DNA of 64,000 bases from Pseudomonas syringae (GTDB taxonomy: Bacteria > Pseudomonadota > Gammaproteobacteria > Pseudomonadales > Pseudomonadaceae), in contig NZ_LGSI01000041.1 in the NCBI RefSeq assembly GCF_001698815.1, forward strand, positions 38,907-102,906, in the 5' to 3' direction. Below the pieces are notes generated by a model. It was not told the origin of the DNA. It searched no databases and was given only the letters and a program-made list of their open reading frames with translations. Of this stretch, positions 52,281 through 60,998 are shown one piece after another. The position numbers and the translations under genes are program-made. Positions within the stretch are counted from its first letter, which is position 1. Each line of letters opens with the position of its first letter.

Positions 52281-53108
52281 CTACTTGGCCTGGTAGATAA
52301 TGCCCGGACTGCACTGAACCATCTGGTAGTGATCCGGCAGACCGTTGAGGGCTTCGGAAGCGCCCAGAAACAGATAGCCGCCCCGCTTGAGCGTACCGTG
52401 AATGCGTAACAGGATGTCTTTTTTCACTTCCGCAGAGAAATAGATCAACACGTTACGGCAGAACACGATATCGAACTTGCCCAAGCTCGCGTAGCTGTCC
52501 AGCAGGTTGAAGGCACGAAACTCGACGCGACTTTTGATCGGCGCCTTGATCACCCAGCGGCCCGGAGTCTTCACGTCGAAATAACGCTGCAGGCGGTCCG
52601 GAGACAAGCCCCGGCCAATCGCCAGACTGTCGTACTCGCCCGACTTGCAATTGGTCAGCATCAGACCGGACAAGTCGGTGGCGATAATCTGCACCCCCGC
52701 CTTGAGCTGTCCCGGATTGCTGCGCTCGAACTCATCGATGGTCATCGACAGCGAGTACGGTTCCTGGCCGGACGAACAGGCTGCGGACCAGATACGCAAG
52801 CGCTGACCAGGGCTGGCCTTGATCGACTCAGGCAGCACTTTGTTCTTCATGACTTCAAATGGATAGGTGTCACGAAACCATAGCGTTTCATTGGTGGTCA
52901 TGGCATCCACGACCTGCTCGCGCAAACCGCTGCGGGGCTGGGTCTGAATGCGCTGGATCAACTCACCCAGGGATTTTATGCCCTGTTGTTCCATCAGCTT
53001 GTTGAGACGGCTGGAAACAAGGTACTGCTTGTTCTCACCCAGCAGGATGCCACAGGCTTTTTCCAGAAAGACCCGGAACTGTTCGAAATCCAAATTACCC
53101 GTAGACAA
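52281..53108 (-). CDS. cheR: Chemotaxis protein methyltransferase CheR
   Basis: 275 residues. The N-terminal helical domain leads to the SAM domain with LRIWSAACSSGQEPYSLSMT (about 107-126), then FDIVFCRNVLIYFSAEVKKD (about 208-227) and LFLGASEALNGLPDHYQMV near the end, all standard for CheR. It methylates receptor glutamates. It follows cheV by 103 nt, the usual Pseudomonas cheV-cheR pair beside flgB. Confidence 0.97.
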   Translation of the reverse strand: MSTGNLDFEQFRVFLEKACGILLGENKQYLVSSRLNKLMEQQGIKSLGELIQRIQTQPRSGLREQVVDAMTTNETLWFRDTYPFEVMKNKVLPESIKASPGQRLRIWSAACSSGQEPYSLSMTIDEFERSNPGQLKAGVQIIATDLSGLMLTNCKSGEYDSLAIGRGLSPDRLQRYFDVKTPGRWVIKAPIKSRVEFRAFNLLDSYASLGKFDIVFCRNVLIYFSAEVKKDILLRIHGTLKRGGYLFLGASEALNGLPDHYQMVQCSPGIIYQAK

Positions 53109-53211
53109 AGATGCCGCCTCTCAAATCATGTGAACCACCAGGGACGACGTCCCCAGGGTCTGTTGCCGTTCAGCACAAGCCACGTTGCCGGGCCGTGCCA
53201 AAGCGGCAACC

Positions 53212-54144
53212 CTAACTGTTATCTGCGGCCTTGATCCGATCCACAACCCTGGCCGCGAGATCATCAGGCCGGAACTTGGCAAGGAAATCATCTGCGCCAA
53301 CCTTCTTCACCATAGCCTGATTGAACACGCCGGACAGAGAAGTATGCAGAATGATATGCAGTTTTTGCATTCGCGGATCGTTACGAATCTCGGCGGTCAG
53401 CGTGTAGCCGTCCATCTCCGGCATTTCGATGTCGGATATCATCATCAAAAATTCTTCTTCGGGCTTCTTGCCCTCGTCGACCAGCTTGCGCAGGTATTCC
53501 AGCGCCTGGCGGCCATCGTTCAGCGCCACGACCTCGACACCGACCGTTTGCAGGCAACGACTGACCTGTTTGCGCGCCACCGATGAATCGTCGACGGTCA
53601 AAACCTTGAGCGAAATAGCCTTGTGCTGGGTTTCCGTATCGATCACACCGACAGACACCGCCTCGGAAATCGGCGCCACCTCAGCGAGGATCTTCTCGAC
53701 ATCGATGATTTCCACCAACTGATTATCGACCCGGGTAACGGCCGTCAGGTAGTGATCGCGACCCGTGCCCTTGGGTGGCGGATGAATCTCTTCCCAGTTC
53801 ATGTTCACGATGCGTTCGACCGAATGCACCAGGAAGCCCTGAACCTTGGTGTTGTACTCCGTGATAATCACGAATGTATTGTCCAGGCTCATCTGTCCGG
53901 ACGAGCCTGTCGCCATGGCCAGATCGAGGATCGGAATCGTTCCCCCGCGAATACTTGCCACGCCACGCACGATGCGGTTGGATTTGGGCATCACGGTAAG
54001 TTTGGGGCATTGCAGCACCTCCTTCACCTTGAACACGTTGATCCCATACAGTTGCTTGCCGTCGAGACGGAACAACAACAGCTCAAGGCGATTCTGCCCA
54101 ACCAGCTGCGTGCGCTGGTTCACTGAATCCATTACACCGGCCAT
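53212..54144 (-). CDS. cheV: Chemotaxis coupling protein CheV (CheW-receiver)
   Basis: 310 residues from ATG at 54144 (MAGVMDSVNQRTQLVGQNRL). An upstream in-frame ATG adds 15 residues not seen in CheV. The CheW-like domain (about 15-160) includes LFRLDGKQLYGINVFKVKEV. The receiver (about 175-305) has LTVDDSSVARKQV, phospho-Asp in MISDIEMPEMDG and a late KFRPDDL region. CheV links receptors to CheA and tunes signalling. The 80 nt between cheV and flgA carry divergent starts. Confidence 0.95.
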   Translation of the reverse strand: MAGVMDSVNQRTQLVGQNRLELLLFRLDGKQLYGINVFKVKEVLQCPKLTVMPKSNRIVRGVASIRGGTIPILDLAMATGSSGQMSLDNTFVIITEYNTKVQGFLVHSVERIVNMNWEEIHPPPKGTGRDHYLTAVTRVDNQLVEIIDVEKILAEVAPISEAVSVGVIDTETQHKAISLKVLTVDDSSVARKQVSRCLQTVGVEVVALNDGRQALEYLRKLVDEGKKPEEEFLMMISDIEMPEMDGYTLTAEIRNDPRMQKLHIILHTSLSGVFNQAMVKKVGADDFLAKFRPDDLAARVVDRIKAADNS

Positions 54145-54197
54145 GCTCCGACTCCCCTTCAAAAGCAACCGATCACCACTCCACCCCATTTGGGAAG

Positions 54198-54213
54198 CGG
54201 CACGGCCCTTGCT
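54198..54213 (+). promoter_or_regulatory. Sigma54 promoter at flgA
   Basis: CGGCACGGCCCTTGCT has GG-N10-GC spacing and matches the consensus except for its first base. The expected start (about 12 nt past GC) is 54224, at or next to the flgA ATG (54225), which is unusually close. Confidence 0.75.
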
Positions 54214-54224
54214 TTTTATACGTT

Positions 54225-54983
54225 ATGAACACAGAAACGACAATTTCCCGACACATTTCTTTCAGAAAACGCAGCCTATTCTGTGTAGTGGCAGCATTGT
54301 GCCTGTTTAGCCTGGCCGGTTTCAGCCGCGCCGACACTTTCACACTGCCTGAACAGCTTATCGGCGTCACTCAGGGGTTTCTTGAATTCACTGTTGAAGA
54401 CTATCTGGCGACCAATCAAATCGAAGGCCGTTCGGAAATCGAGGTCAAGCAGCTGGATCCACGTACACGGATGCCTTTTTGCGACAAGGATTTGACAGCA
54501 TCACTGGAAAGCCCGAAGCCCGTGGGCCGGGTCAACGTCAAGGTTCGCTGCGAAGGCACATCGCCCTGGACGGTGTTCGTGCCTGCGCAGGTGCATCTGT
54601 TTCGCAACGTCGTAACGGCCGTGCGGCCCCTCAAGCGTGACAGTCTGGTCAGCGAAGAGGATGTCGCCCTGCGCGAGCGCGACATTGGCCAACTCGGGCA
54701 AGGTTTTCTCACATCGCTGGATCAGGCCGTCGGGCAAAAAACTGTCCGACCGGCGGTAATGGATCAGGTTCTTTCCCCGGCGTACCTGGAACAGCCGCAA
54801 CTCATCCATAAAGGCGATCAGGTCGTGATTATTGCGCGCAGCGGCACCCTGGCGGTACGCATGCCCGGCGAGGCCTTGTCGGATGGTGGACTGAACGAGC
54901 AAATACGCGTGCGCAACCTCAATTCGAAACGGGTCATAAAAGCCAGTGTCACGGGCCCCGGCCAAGTGGAAGTGCCTATGTGA
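54225..54983 (+). CDS. flgA: P-ring assembly chaperone FlgA
   Basis: 252 residues with a Sec signal peptide (RKRSLFCVVAALCLFSLAGF, cleavage after SRA). The C-terminal SAF/FlgA domain includes RPLKRDSLVSEEDVALRERD, GQKTVRPAVMDQVLS and KGDQVVIIARSGTLAVRMPG. FlgA is the periplasmic chaperone for FlgI. The ATG has no Shine-Dalgarno in the room left by the predicted transcript start, so translation may be leaderless or begin further in, or an upstream promoter exists. Confidence 0.93.
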   Translation: MNTETTISRHISFRKRSLFCVVAALCLFSLAGFSRADTFTLPEQLIGVTQGFLEFTVEDYLATNQIEGRSEIEVKQLDPRTRMPFCDKDLTASLESPKPVGRVNVKVRCEGTSPWTVFVPAQVHLFRNVVTAVRPLKRDSLVSEEDVALRERDIGQLGQGFLTSLDQAVGQKTVRPAVMDQVLSPAYLEQPQLIHKGDQVVIIARSGTLAVRMPGEALSDGGLNEQIRVRNLNSKRVIKASVTGPGQVEVPM

Positions 54984-55102
54984 ATAGCCATATAAATAAC
55001 TGACTGCTGGTAGAGAACGCTGGTTTTTTCTAGACTGCGAAACAAGTCCCGTGATGTGAGGTCCATTCTCACGTGCGCTTCACATGCATTTCGCATTCGG
55101 AC

Positions 55103-55129
55103 TAAAGTTTTCATGGATTTGGTCGAAAC
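55103..55129 (+). promoter_or_regulatory. Sigma28 (FliA) promoter for flgM
   Basis: TAAA, 15 bases, GTCGAAAC; the consensus is TAAA-N15-GCCGATAA. Predicted start near 55136, leader about 30 nt. This gives FlgM the expected FliA feedback. Confidence 0.7.
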
Positions 55130-55165
55130 CATGGCAAGCGTCCAAATACCCAGAGGTTTTTTATC

Positions 55166-55480
55166 ATGGTCATTGATTTCAGCAGGCTGAACAACGCGCC
55201 ATCGGTGGGCAGTACATCGCGCACCAGCACCACCAAGGAAACCGGCAAGACCGAATCTGCCTCTACCGGCGCAGCAGTTGAAACTGGCAAAACCGGAGAA
55301 TCCGTTCATTTGAGCGGCGAGGCTCAGCAGTTGAAAAAAATCACCGATACGTTGCGCGATCAGCCTGCTGTCAACAGCGCCCGAGTGGCGGAATTGAAGC
55401 AGGCAATTGCAGACGGCAGTTATCAGGTGGACAGCAACCGGGTGGCCAGCAAGCTGCTCAATTTCGAAGCCCAACGCTAG
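55166..55480 (+). CDS. flgM: Anti-sigma28 factor FlgM
   Basis: 104 residues. [20 protein letters not shown] begins a disordered N-terminal half. The C-terminal half, with [20 protein letters not shown] and [20 protein letters not shown], is the FliA-binding FlgM domain. FlgM holds FliA until the hook is finished, then is exported. HsbA (3044) is a known partner in Pseudomonas. The gene is followed by flgN. Confidence 0.96.
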   Translation: MVIDFSRLNNAPSVGSTSRTSTTKETGKTESASTGAAVETGKTGESVHLSGEAQQLKKITDTLRDQPAVNSARVAELKQAIADGSYQVDSNRVASKLLNFEAQR

Positions 55481-55529
55481 CCCGGTGCTCGCGGTGGATT
55501 TTCTGGACGCTTAAAAACCAGAGCATGCG

Positions 55530-55994
55530 ATGCAAGACACTACTTTGCTGCAACTGATCACCGATGACTTTATACCCGCCCGGCAATTGCTGGAGCTTTT
55601 GCAGGCCGAATCGATTGCCCTTCACGGTCGCGACATGGTCGAGATGGAGCATATCCTCGCGCAGAAGCAGGCGATGGTGATTCTGCTGGAGCAGCATGGC
55701 CGCAAGCGCAGTCAGTTGTTGGTCGCCATGGGCCTGAGTCCGGATCGCAAAGGGTTGGTTGAGCTGGCGAGTCATTCGGCAGTCGGCGAAGAACTGGTCA
55801 AGGCCGGCGATGAACTGAGCGCGCTGATTGTGCAATGTCAGGCGGCAAACGAAAGTAATGGTGGCTCGATTCAGCATCAGCAAATTGCTACGGCTCATCA
55901 GCTGAGAATCCTGACGGGCGATACGCCAACGCTTTATGACAGCCGTGGCTCGACATCCGGGCGCGCCAAGCCAAGGCCGTTAAGCCAAGCGTAA
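55530..55994 (+). CDS. flgN: Flagellar export chaperone FlgN
   Basis: 154 residues, helical, starting MQDTTLLQLITDDFIPARQL; the first 115 residues have the FlgN coiled-coil pattern. The C-terminal tail is Ser/Arg-rich and likely disordered. It escorts FlgK and FlgL to the export gate. It lies 49 nt after flgM. Confidence 0.92.
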   Translation: MQDTTLLQLITDDFIPARQLLELLQAESIALHGRDMVEMEHILAQKQAMVILLEQHGRKRSQLLVAMGLSPDRKGLVELASHSAVGEELVKAGDELSALIVQCQAANESNGGSIQHQQIATAHQLRILTGDTPTLYDSRGSTSGRAKPRPLSQA

Positions 55995-56075
55995 TTTCTG
56001 TATCAAGGCGCTTTGCATGCTGGCAAAATGCCTGCCATTGCGTTGCTGTCGTATTTTGCCTGGAGATGGAAAAAA

Positions 56076-56822
56076 GTGAATGGCTCAAGCGCGGAAGATG
56101 CTCCGCAGCCCCCAAAGGTTTTAACTACACCTTTGGAAATTGCCGCCAACCTGCGGCAGTTACTTGAAAGTCATGATCCCTTGATCATTACCTTTCATGA
56201 GCGCACACAGCGTTTTCAAAGCTACCTGATCGAGGTAGATCGCGAAGCCAACACCATGGCCCTGGACGAAATGATCCCCCGCGATGGTGAACGCTTCCTC
56301 ACCAACGGCGAGCCCTTTCGTGTCGAAGGCTTTCATGACGGCGTGCGTATCGCATGGGAAAGCAGCGGCCAGTTGACCATTTCGGACAACGACGGCCAGC
56401 GGCTTTACCGCGGCGCGCTGCCCGAGGAAGTCATTTATCACCAACGTCGCAACGCCTTTCGTGCAGCACTCAAGCTCGCATCACTGGTTAATGTCGAAAT
56501 TGGCGGTGACAAGCTCAAGGCGCCGCTGGGCGGCAAGCTGCTGGATATCTCCGCGACTGGCTGCAAGCTGCGCTTTGAAGGCGACATCTCGGAACGCATA
56601 CAACTGGGCCAGGTCTACGAACGGTTTGCGGCGCAACTGCCATTCGGCACCATGACTGCGCCGGTTGAGTTGCGTTACCTGCATTTCGAAGAAAGGGTCA
56701 ACACCACGTTTGCCGGTGTGCGCTTCCATAATATGAGCGGGCTGGTGCAGCGTCAGGTTGAACGCTTTGTCTATCAGTTGCAGCGTGAAGCGCGCCGATT
56801 CGACAAAGACGACGACTTCTGA
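56076..56822 (+). CDS. flgZ: PilZ-domain flagellar brake protein FlgZ (YcgR family)
   Basis: 248 residues from GTG at 56076 ([20 protein letters not shown]), chosen for the GGAGATGGA just upstream; an ATG 21 codons earlier gives a tail unlike the family. The N-terminal YcgR domain (about 15-115) is followed by PilZ (about 120-240). The c-di-GMP motifs are QRRNAFR (RxxxR form) and DISATGCKL (DxSxxG). It slows motility on binding c-di-GMP by contacting the stator. End of the flgA-M-N-Z plus-strand cluster. Confidence 0.93.
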   Translation: MNGSSAEDAPQPPKVLTTPLEIAANLRQLLESHDPLIITFHERTQRFQSYLIEVDREANTMALDEMIPRDGERFLTNGEPFRVEGFHDGVRIAWESSGQLTISDNDGQRLYRGALPEEVIYHQRRNAFRAALKLASLVNVEIGGDKLKAPLGGKLLDISATGCKLRFEGDISERIQLGQVYERFAAQLPFGTMTAPVELRYLHFEERVNTTFAGVRFHNMSGLVQRQVERFVYQLQREARRFDKDDDF

Positions 56823-56853
56823 GCAGCAGTTTTCCAGGCAAAACACGCAGCAT

Positions 56854-56893
56854 AAAAAAGGCGATTGCGCTTTATCCGCAATCGCCTTTTTTT
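56854..56893. terminator. Bidirectional rho-independent terminator
   Basis: GGCGATTGCG and CGCAATCGCC form a perfect 10-bp stem with a 7-nt loop, flanked by six A on one side and seven T on the other. It ends both flgZ (plus) and the MFS gene (minus). Confidence 0.92.
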
Positions 56894-56941
56894 GTGCCTT
56901 CAAATCAGCGGAATCGCTGCAGATCAGATGACACGTTTGCT

Positions 56942-58336
56942 TCAGGGCCGGTTGATCTCCTCGCCTTCCAGCTCTGCCACTGCTTGCGGTTTAGCCGCCG
57001 TTTCAGGATCGTCCTGCGCAGCCGTTTCAGCTGCCGGCTCGACAGGCTCCTGGGGCGTAACGTCCGGATCAACCGTCGTTTGCATCTGGTCCTGAACCAC
57101 CTGCTCATCAACCCGTGGGTCAAGCGCTACAACCAATGGCGAACTGGACATGCTGTCCGGCATTGCCACGTGGTGCAGCGGCGCGTTGTCTACCTGGTGA
57201 ATGTGCGTCACAGCCTTCGGCCGGATCAGCACAACCAGAACCAGTCCGGCAAAGCTGACAAATGCATAAAGCATGTTGCCGCCAAACATCTTCATCAAGA
57301 CGCCTGCCGCCAACGGACCGATGCTCGCGCCGATACCGTAAGTCATCAACAGCATCGCCGTCAGTGACACCCGGCGTTCGCCCTCAACGTGGTCATTGGC
57401 AAAGGCCACCGCCAATGGATACAGGCAAAATTGCACCAACGAGGCGACGAAGCCAATGATGAACAGTGCCTCGATAGGCACGCTTGGCAATACCGCCAGC
57501 GGCAACGCGGCCACAGCCAGCACGCCGGCAAAACCACGCATCAGCCTTGCCCGGTCATAACGGTCAGACAGCAGGCCCAGCGGCCACTGCACCAACAACC
57601 CGGCCAGAATGCAGAAGCCCATGAACAAACCGACCTGCTCGGTCGACAACCCCTGCTCCGCCGCATACACCGGCGCCAGGCCGTAAAAAGAGCCGATAAT
57701 CAATCCAGCGCCCAATACGGTGGTCAACGACTGCGGCACACGCCCGATGAAAAACCGTGGTTCCAAAGGCGCGGGGTGCATGGGCGCCGGGTGAATGCTG
57801 CGAGTCATGGCCACAGGCACCAGACACAATGCGAAGCACAGCGCGACCAGCATCAGCAGCTCAAGACCCAATTGTGGATGGATAACGAGGATTAACTGGC
57901 CGAGTACCAGACCGAGGTACGAGGCGATCATATAGCCGCTGAACACCTTGCCCCGCTGCCTGGCTTCTGCCTGCTCGTTGAGCCAGCTTTCGATGACCAT
58001 GTATTGGCACATCATCCCCAGGCCCACAATCATCCGCAGAAACAGCCACGCGGGCAGGTAATCAATCAAACCGTGACCCAGCACGGCTGCGCCGACAATC
58101 CCGGCACAGGTTGCGTACGCGCGGATATGGCCAACCCGGCCGATCAGCCGGTGACCAATCTTACCGCCCAGCACCAGACCGAAATAGTTGGCGGCCATCA
58201 GCGCACCAACCCACAGGCTGTCCACCTGATCAGCCGCCAGTCGCAACGCAAGGTAGGTACTTAAGAGACCCGAGCCGATCAACATCATCAGCGAAGCAAA
58301 GTAGAGCCCTTGAAAAGATTTCCAGATTTGGCGCAT
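56942..58336 (-). CDS. MFS transporter, YcaD-like
   Basis: 464 residues with 12 predicted membrane helices in the first 385 residues. MFS loop motifs appear: GGKIGHRLIGRVGH between helices 2 and 3, and GLLSDRYDRARLM between helices 8 and 9. A hydrophilic acidic C-terminal tail of about 75 residues (Pro/Glu/Ala-rich) is longer than in most members. It resembles YcaD/CsbX-type drug or metabolite exporters; the substrate cannot be named. It commonly adjoins flgZ in Pseudomonas, and shares the bidirectional terminator. Confidence 0.88.
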   Translation of the reverse strand: MRQIWKSFQGLYFASLMMLIGSGLLSTYLALRLAADQVDSLWVGALMAANYFGLVLGGKIGHRLIGRVGHIRAYATCAGIVGAAVLGHGLIDYLPAWLFLRMIVGLGMMCQYMVIESWLNEQAEARQRGKVFSGYMIASYLGLVLGQLILVIHPQLGLELLMLVALCFALCLVPVAMTRSIHPAPMHPAPLEPRFFIGRVPQSLTTVLGAGLIIGSFYGLAPVYAAEQGLSTEQVGLFMGFCILAGLLVQWPLGLLSDRYDRARLMRGFAGVLAVAALPLAVLPSVPIEALFIIGFVASLVQFCLYPLAVAFANDHVEGERRVSLTAMLLMTYGIGASIGPLAAGVLMKMFGGNMLYAFVSFAGLVLVVLIRPKAVTHIHQVDNAPLHHVAMPDSMSSSPLVVALDPRVDEQVVQDQMQTTVDPDVTPQEPVEPAAETAAQDDPETAAKPQAVAELEGEEINRP

Positions 58337-58344
58337 CGACGTTC

Positions 58345-58378
58345 CAAAAATAAACAGTCACCCGCACGGGGTGACTGC
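58345..58378 (-). terminator. Rho-independent terminator after the glutamine-synthetase-like gene
   Basis: On the minus strand CAGTCACC pairs with GGGTGACTG around a short loop, then TTTATTTTT. It lies 14 nt past the stop and just before the MFS start. Confidence 0.75.
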
Positions 58379-58391
58379 AAAACAGCGGTTC

Positions 58392-59735
58392 TTAAGCCTG
58401 GGCGGCCAGAACACGCCGCTCCCAGGGGGTAATTTCGTCGAAAAAGCTGGTCAGCTCCATCGTCTTCGAAGCGATGTAGCCTTCGATGAATTCATGACCA
58501 AACAGTTCCTTGGCCAACTGACTGCGTTTCAGACGTTCCAATGCAGCATGCAGGGTACATGGCAGTGACAAATGGTCAGGCACATGGATTTCCCCCTGCA
58601 CGGCAGCCTCAGGCTCCAACCCATGCTCGATGCCATACAGGCCGGCAGCAAGACTTGCAGCAATCGCCAGATACGGATTGGCATCCGCACCCGGCAGGCG
58701 GTTCTCCACACGCCGCGCTTCTGGCGTGCTGGCCGGAATGCGCAAACCGGCGGCGCGATTGTCATGGGACCAGCACGCGTTATTGGGCGACGCGAATGGA
58801 TGACACAGTCGCTGGTAGGAATTCACATTAGGCGCGAACAATGCCGTGAAATCCGCCATGCACGCCTGTTGACCACCCAAAAAATGCCGAAACAGGTCGG
58901 TCGGCAAACCATCATCCGAGGTGAATACGTTACGACCCGACGCAGAGTCCACGACGCTCTGATGAATGTGCATCGAACTGCCCGGCGTGTGCGCCAACGG
59001 TTTGGCCATGCACACCACGATCAAGCCATGTTTGAGCGCCACTTCCTTGAGCAGGTGCTTGAACAGGAACGTCTGGTCGGCCAACAACAGAGGGTCGCCG
59101 TGCCACAGGTTGATCTCGAACTGACTGACACCCATTTCATGCATGAACGTATCGCGGGGCAAACCCAGCGCGGCCATACAGGTATAAACCTCACTGAAAA
59201 ATGGCCGCAAGCCGTTATTTGAACTGATGCTGAAAGCGGAAAAACCCTCTTCCCGGCGGCCGTCCAGACCGGCAGGCGGCACAAACGCGTGGGTTGGGTC
59301 CGGGTTGGGAGCGAAGACAAAAAACTCCAGCTCTGTCGCAACCACTGGTGACAGACCGTGCCTGGCATAGCGCGCGATCACCGCCTTCAATTGTCCTCGC
59401 GTCGACAGACTGCAGGGCTGCCCGCTCAGCTCTTCGGCATCACAGATCGCCAGGGCACGTGGCTCTGCGCTCCACGGCAGGCGATGAATCTGCTGCGGGT
59501 CGGCAATCATCGCCACGTCACCATCATCGCTGCCGTAAAAGCGCGACGGCGGATAGCCGCCCATGATGCATTGCAGCAATACGCCTCGGGCCAGTTGTAA
59601 TCTGCGACCTTGCAGAAACCCTTCGCCGGTCATCACCTTGCCGCGGGCGATACCATTCAAATCGGGAGTAACACACTCAACTTCATCAATGCCCATCAAT
59701 CGCTGCGCGAGTGAATTGTGGCCATCGCTGGTCAT
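58392..59735 (-). CDS. Glutamine synthetase family protein (gamma-glutamylpolyamine synthetase-like)
   Basis: 447 residues from ATG at 59735 (MTSDGHNSLAQRLMGIDEVE), with AAGGA upstream; a longer frame adds 20 Arg-rich residues. The catalytic part has ATELEFFVFAP (metal-binding Glu), FMHEMGVSQFEINLWHGDPL, KPLAHTPGSSMHIHQSV and ARRVENRLPGADANPYLAIA, matching the PuuA/GlnA-4 group rather than true GlnA. Members join glutamate to putrescine, spermidine or ethanolamine. No transporter or puu genes are next to it apart from the MFS gene, so the substrate is open. Confidence 0.9.
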   Translation of the reverse strand: MTSDGHNSLAQRLMGIDEVECVTPDLNGIARGKVMTGEGFLQGRRLQLARGVLLQCIMGGYPPSRFYGSDDGDVAMIADPQQIHRLPWSAEPRALAICDAEELSGQPCSLSTRGQLKAVIARYARHGLSPVVATELEFFVFAPNPDPTHAFVPPAGLDGRREEGFSAFSISSNNGLRPFFSEVYTCMAALGLPRDTFMHEMGVSQFEINLWHGDPLLLADQTFLFKHLLKEVALKHGLIVVCMAKPLAHTPGSSMHIHQSVVDSASGRNVFTSDDGLPTDLFRHFLGGQQACMADFTALFAPNVNSYQRLCHPFASPNNACWSHDNRAAGLRIPASTPEARRVENRLPGADANPYLAIAASLAAGLYGIEHGLEPEAAVQGEIHVPDHLSLPCTLHAALERLKRSQLAKELFGHEFIEGYIASKTMELTSFFDEITPWERRVLAAQA

Positions 59736-60066
59736 GACTCGAATCCTTCGTTTTTGTGCAGGCCGACTCTGCGGCAAGGCGTACAAAATACGCACCAGCC
59801 GTTCGGAATTTCAAGCACTCAATGCTCATCCACAAGACTTCAGGCGAATGGAGCAGCGAACACGCGCCAAAAAGCCAATGGCTCTGGGACATCCAACTGC
59901 TGAAATAAAGAGTCTGTAGTTTCCCGGCGAAGCGGCAGGTGCTGCGGGACTGGATGCTGAAGGGGCACACGTGAATGATGCCGGGCGGACGGGTTGGTTA
60001 TTTTGATTCGCTGGATAATGGTCTGAAGCTCCTCGACGCAGAGGTCGGGGAGCCAGAACAGTTGAA
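59736..60066. other. Intergenic region downstream of the broken oxygenase gene
   Basis: 331 nt with no gene I can support. On the minus strand a short frame near 59840-60091 (DLIQLFWLPDLCVEELQTII) looks protein-like and may be a remnant tail of the broken gene or of a neighbour, but I recognise no domain. The expected promoter of the glutamine-synthetase-like gene lies here. Confidence 0.35.
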
Positions 60067-60900
60067 TCAGATCCGGAAGTACCCGACACACGAGTCAAAC
60101 GGCAGGCGCTTGAGTTCAACCTTGTTCAGATCCAGCACTTCACGCAGCGCGCTCGTTTCTCCGGGGAAGTTACGATAGGCAACTTCGTCCAGCACCACGA
60201 TGGCACCTTTAGGCATGAAGATGTGAGCCAGAGAACGTGATGATTTCGCCAGCATTGGCGACAATCCGGATCTCCGAAGCAGTGGATATATCTTCAAGAG
60301 GATCCGGATGAACGCGAACTCTTCTTTCACGTTGTCCTTGGCCAACGAACGCTGCACGTTAATCCAGTTGGACAGGTTCCAGTCGGCTGAAGAATTCTTC
60401 GCCGGGGCAGAGAAGTAGCCGGGATTGATCATCATTGCCTGGTCCGGCTGAATAATATAAACCGGCATTCAGGTGTTGATCTGGCAATCCGACCCACCGT
60501 ACCAGGTATCGCGATGCGGCTTGTAGCCGTAGCTGACGCCTGCGTGCAAATAGTTATAGTTCGGCACCACACGAATTCGTGGCACATCAAAGAGATATTC
60601 GGCAGGATCAACGCCTATTTCCAAAACGAAACGGCGGATTATCCCCTTGACCTCCAGGCAGTTAGTGAAGTGACCTTTGAGGCGCGTGACCAGCGTTACG
60701 AACTCCTCAACAGGCATCATCGTGTGCAGTGCAGTGCCTGATGATTGCTCTCACCCCTGAACGCTGCGGTGACGCTATGACGAGCATAGTCGTAAAGATC
60801 GACGTGGGGACTGAAGATTGGTATTCAGAGAGATGTCACTGGAATATACGGCCTTGCGGAAGTCTTTCTTGTTTTGAAGTCGGTTGATAAACAAGTTCAC
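60067..60900 (-). pseudogene. Decayed Fe(II)/2-oxoglutarate-dioxygenase-like gene
   Basis: GTG at 60900 has a strong AAGGAAGG site and starts VNLFINRLQNKKDFRKAVYS. The frame breaks near a run of four C (60806-60809) and hits TAG at 60775-60777. The shifted frame reads HVDLYDYARHSVTAAFRGES, then returns to the first frame near 60725-60735 (VEEFVTLVTRLKGHF). An in-frame TGA at 60469-60471 splits GGSDCQINT from MPVYIIQP where Trp fits. Repaired, the protein would be about 277 residues with an HRDTWY (HxD) iron motif as in 2OG dioxygenases. Three lesions suggest a pseudogene; assembly error is possible but would need to occur three times. Confidence 0.75.
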
Positions 60901-60998
60901 GTTTGCCTTCCTTAAATCTGCACCTACTCAATCATCGGCTGGAGCCAGACAAAATTAAGCGTAGCGAGGGGTCAGCCTGACTACCGCTGGCCCGCTGT

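Noticed and set aside
54150..54185. Possible sigma54 site upstream of cheV on the minus strand (GTGGTGATCGGTTGC)
   Set aside because: Spacing between GG and GC is 9 rather than 10 bases and the -24 box is poor.
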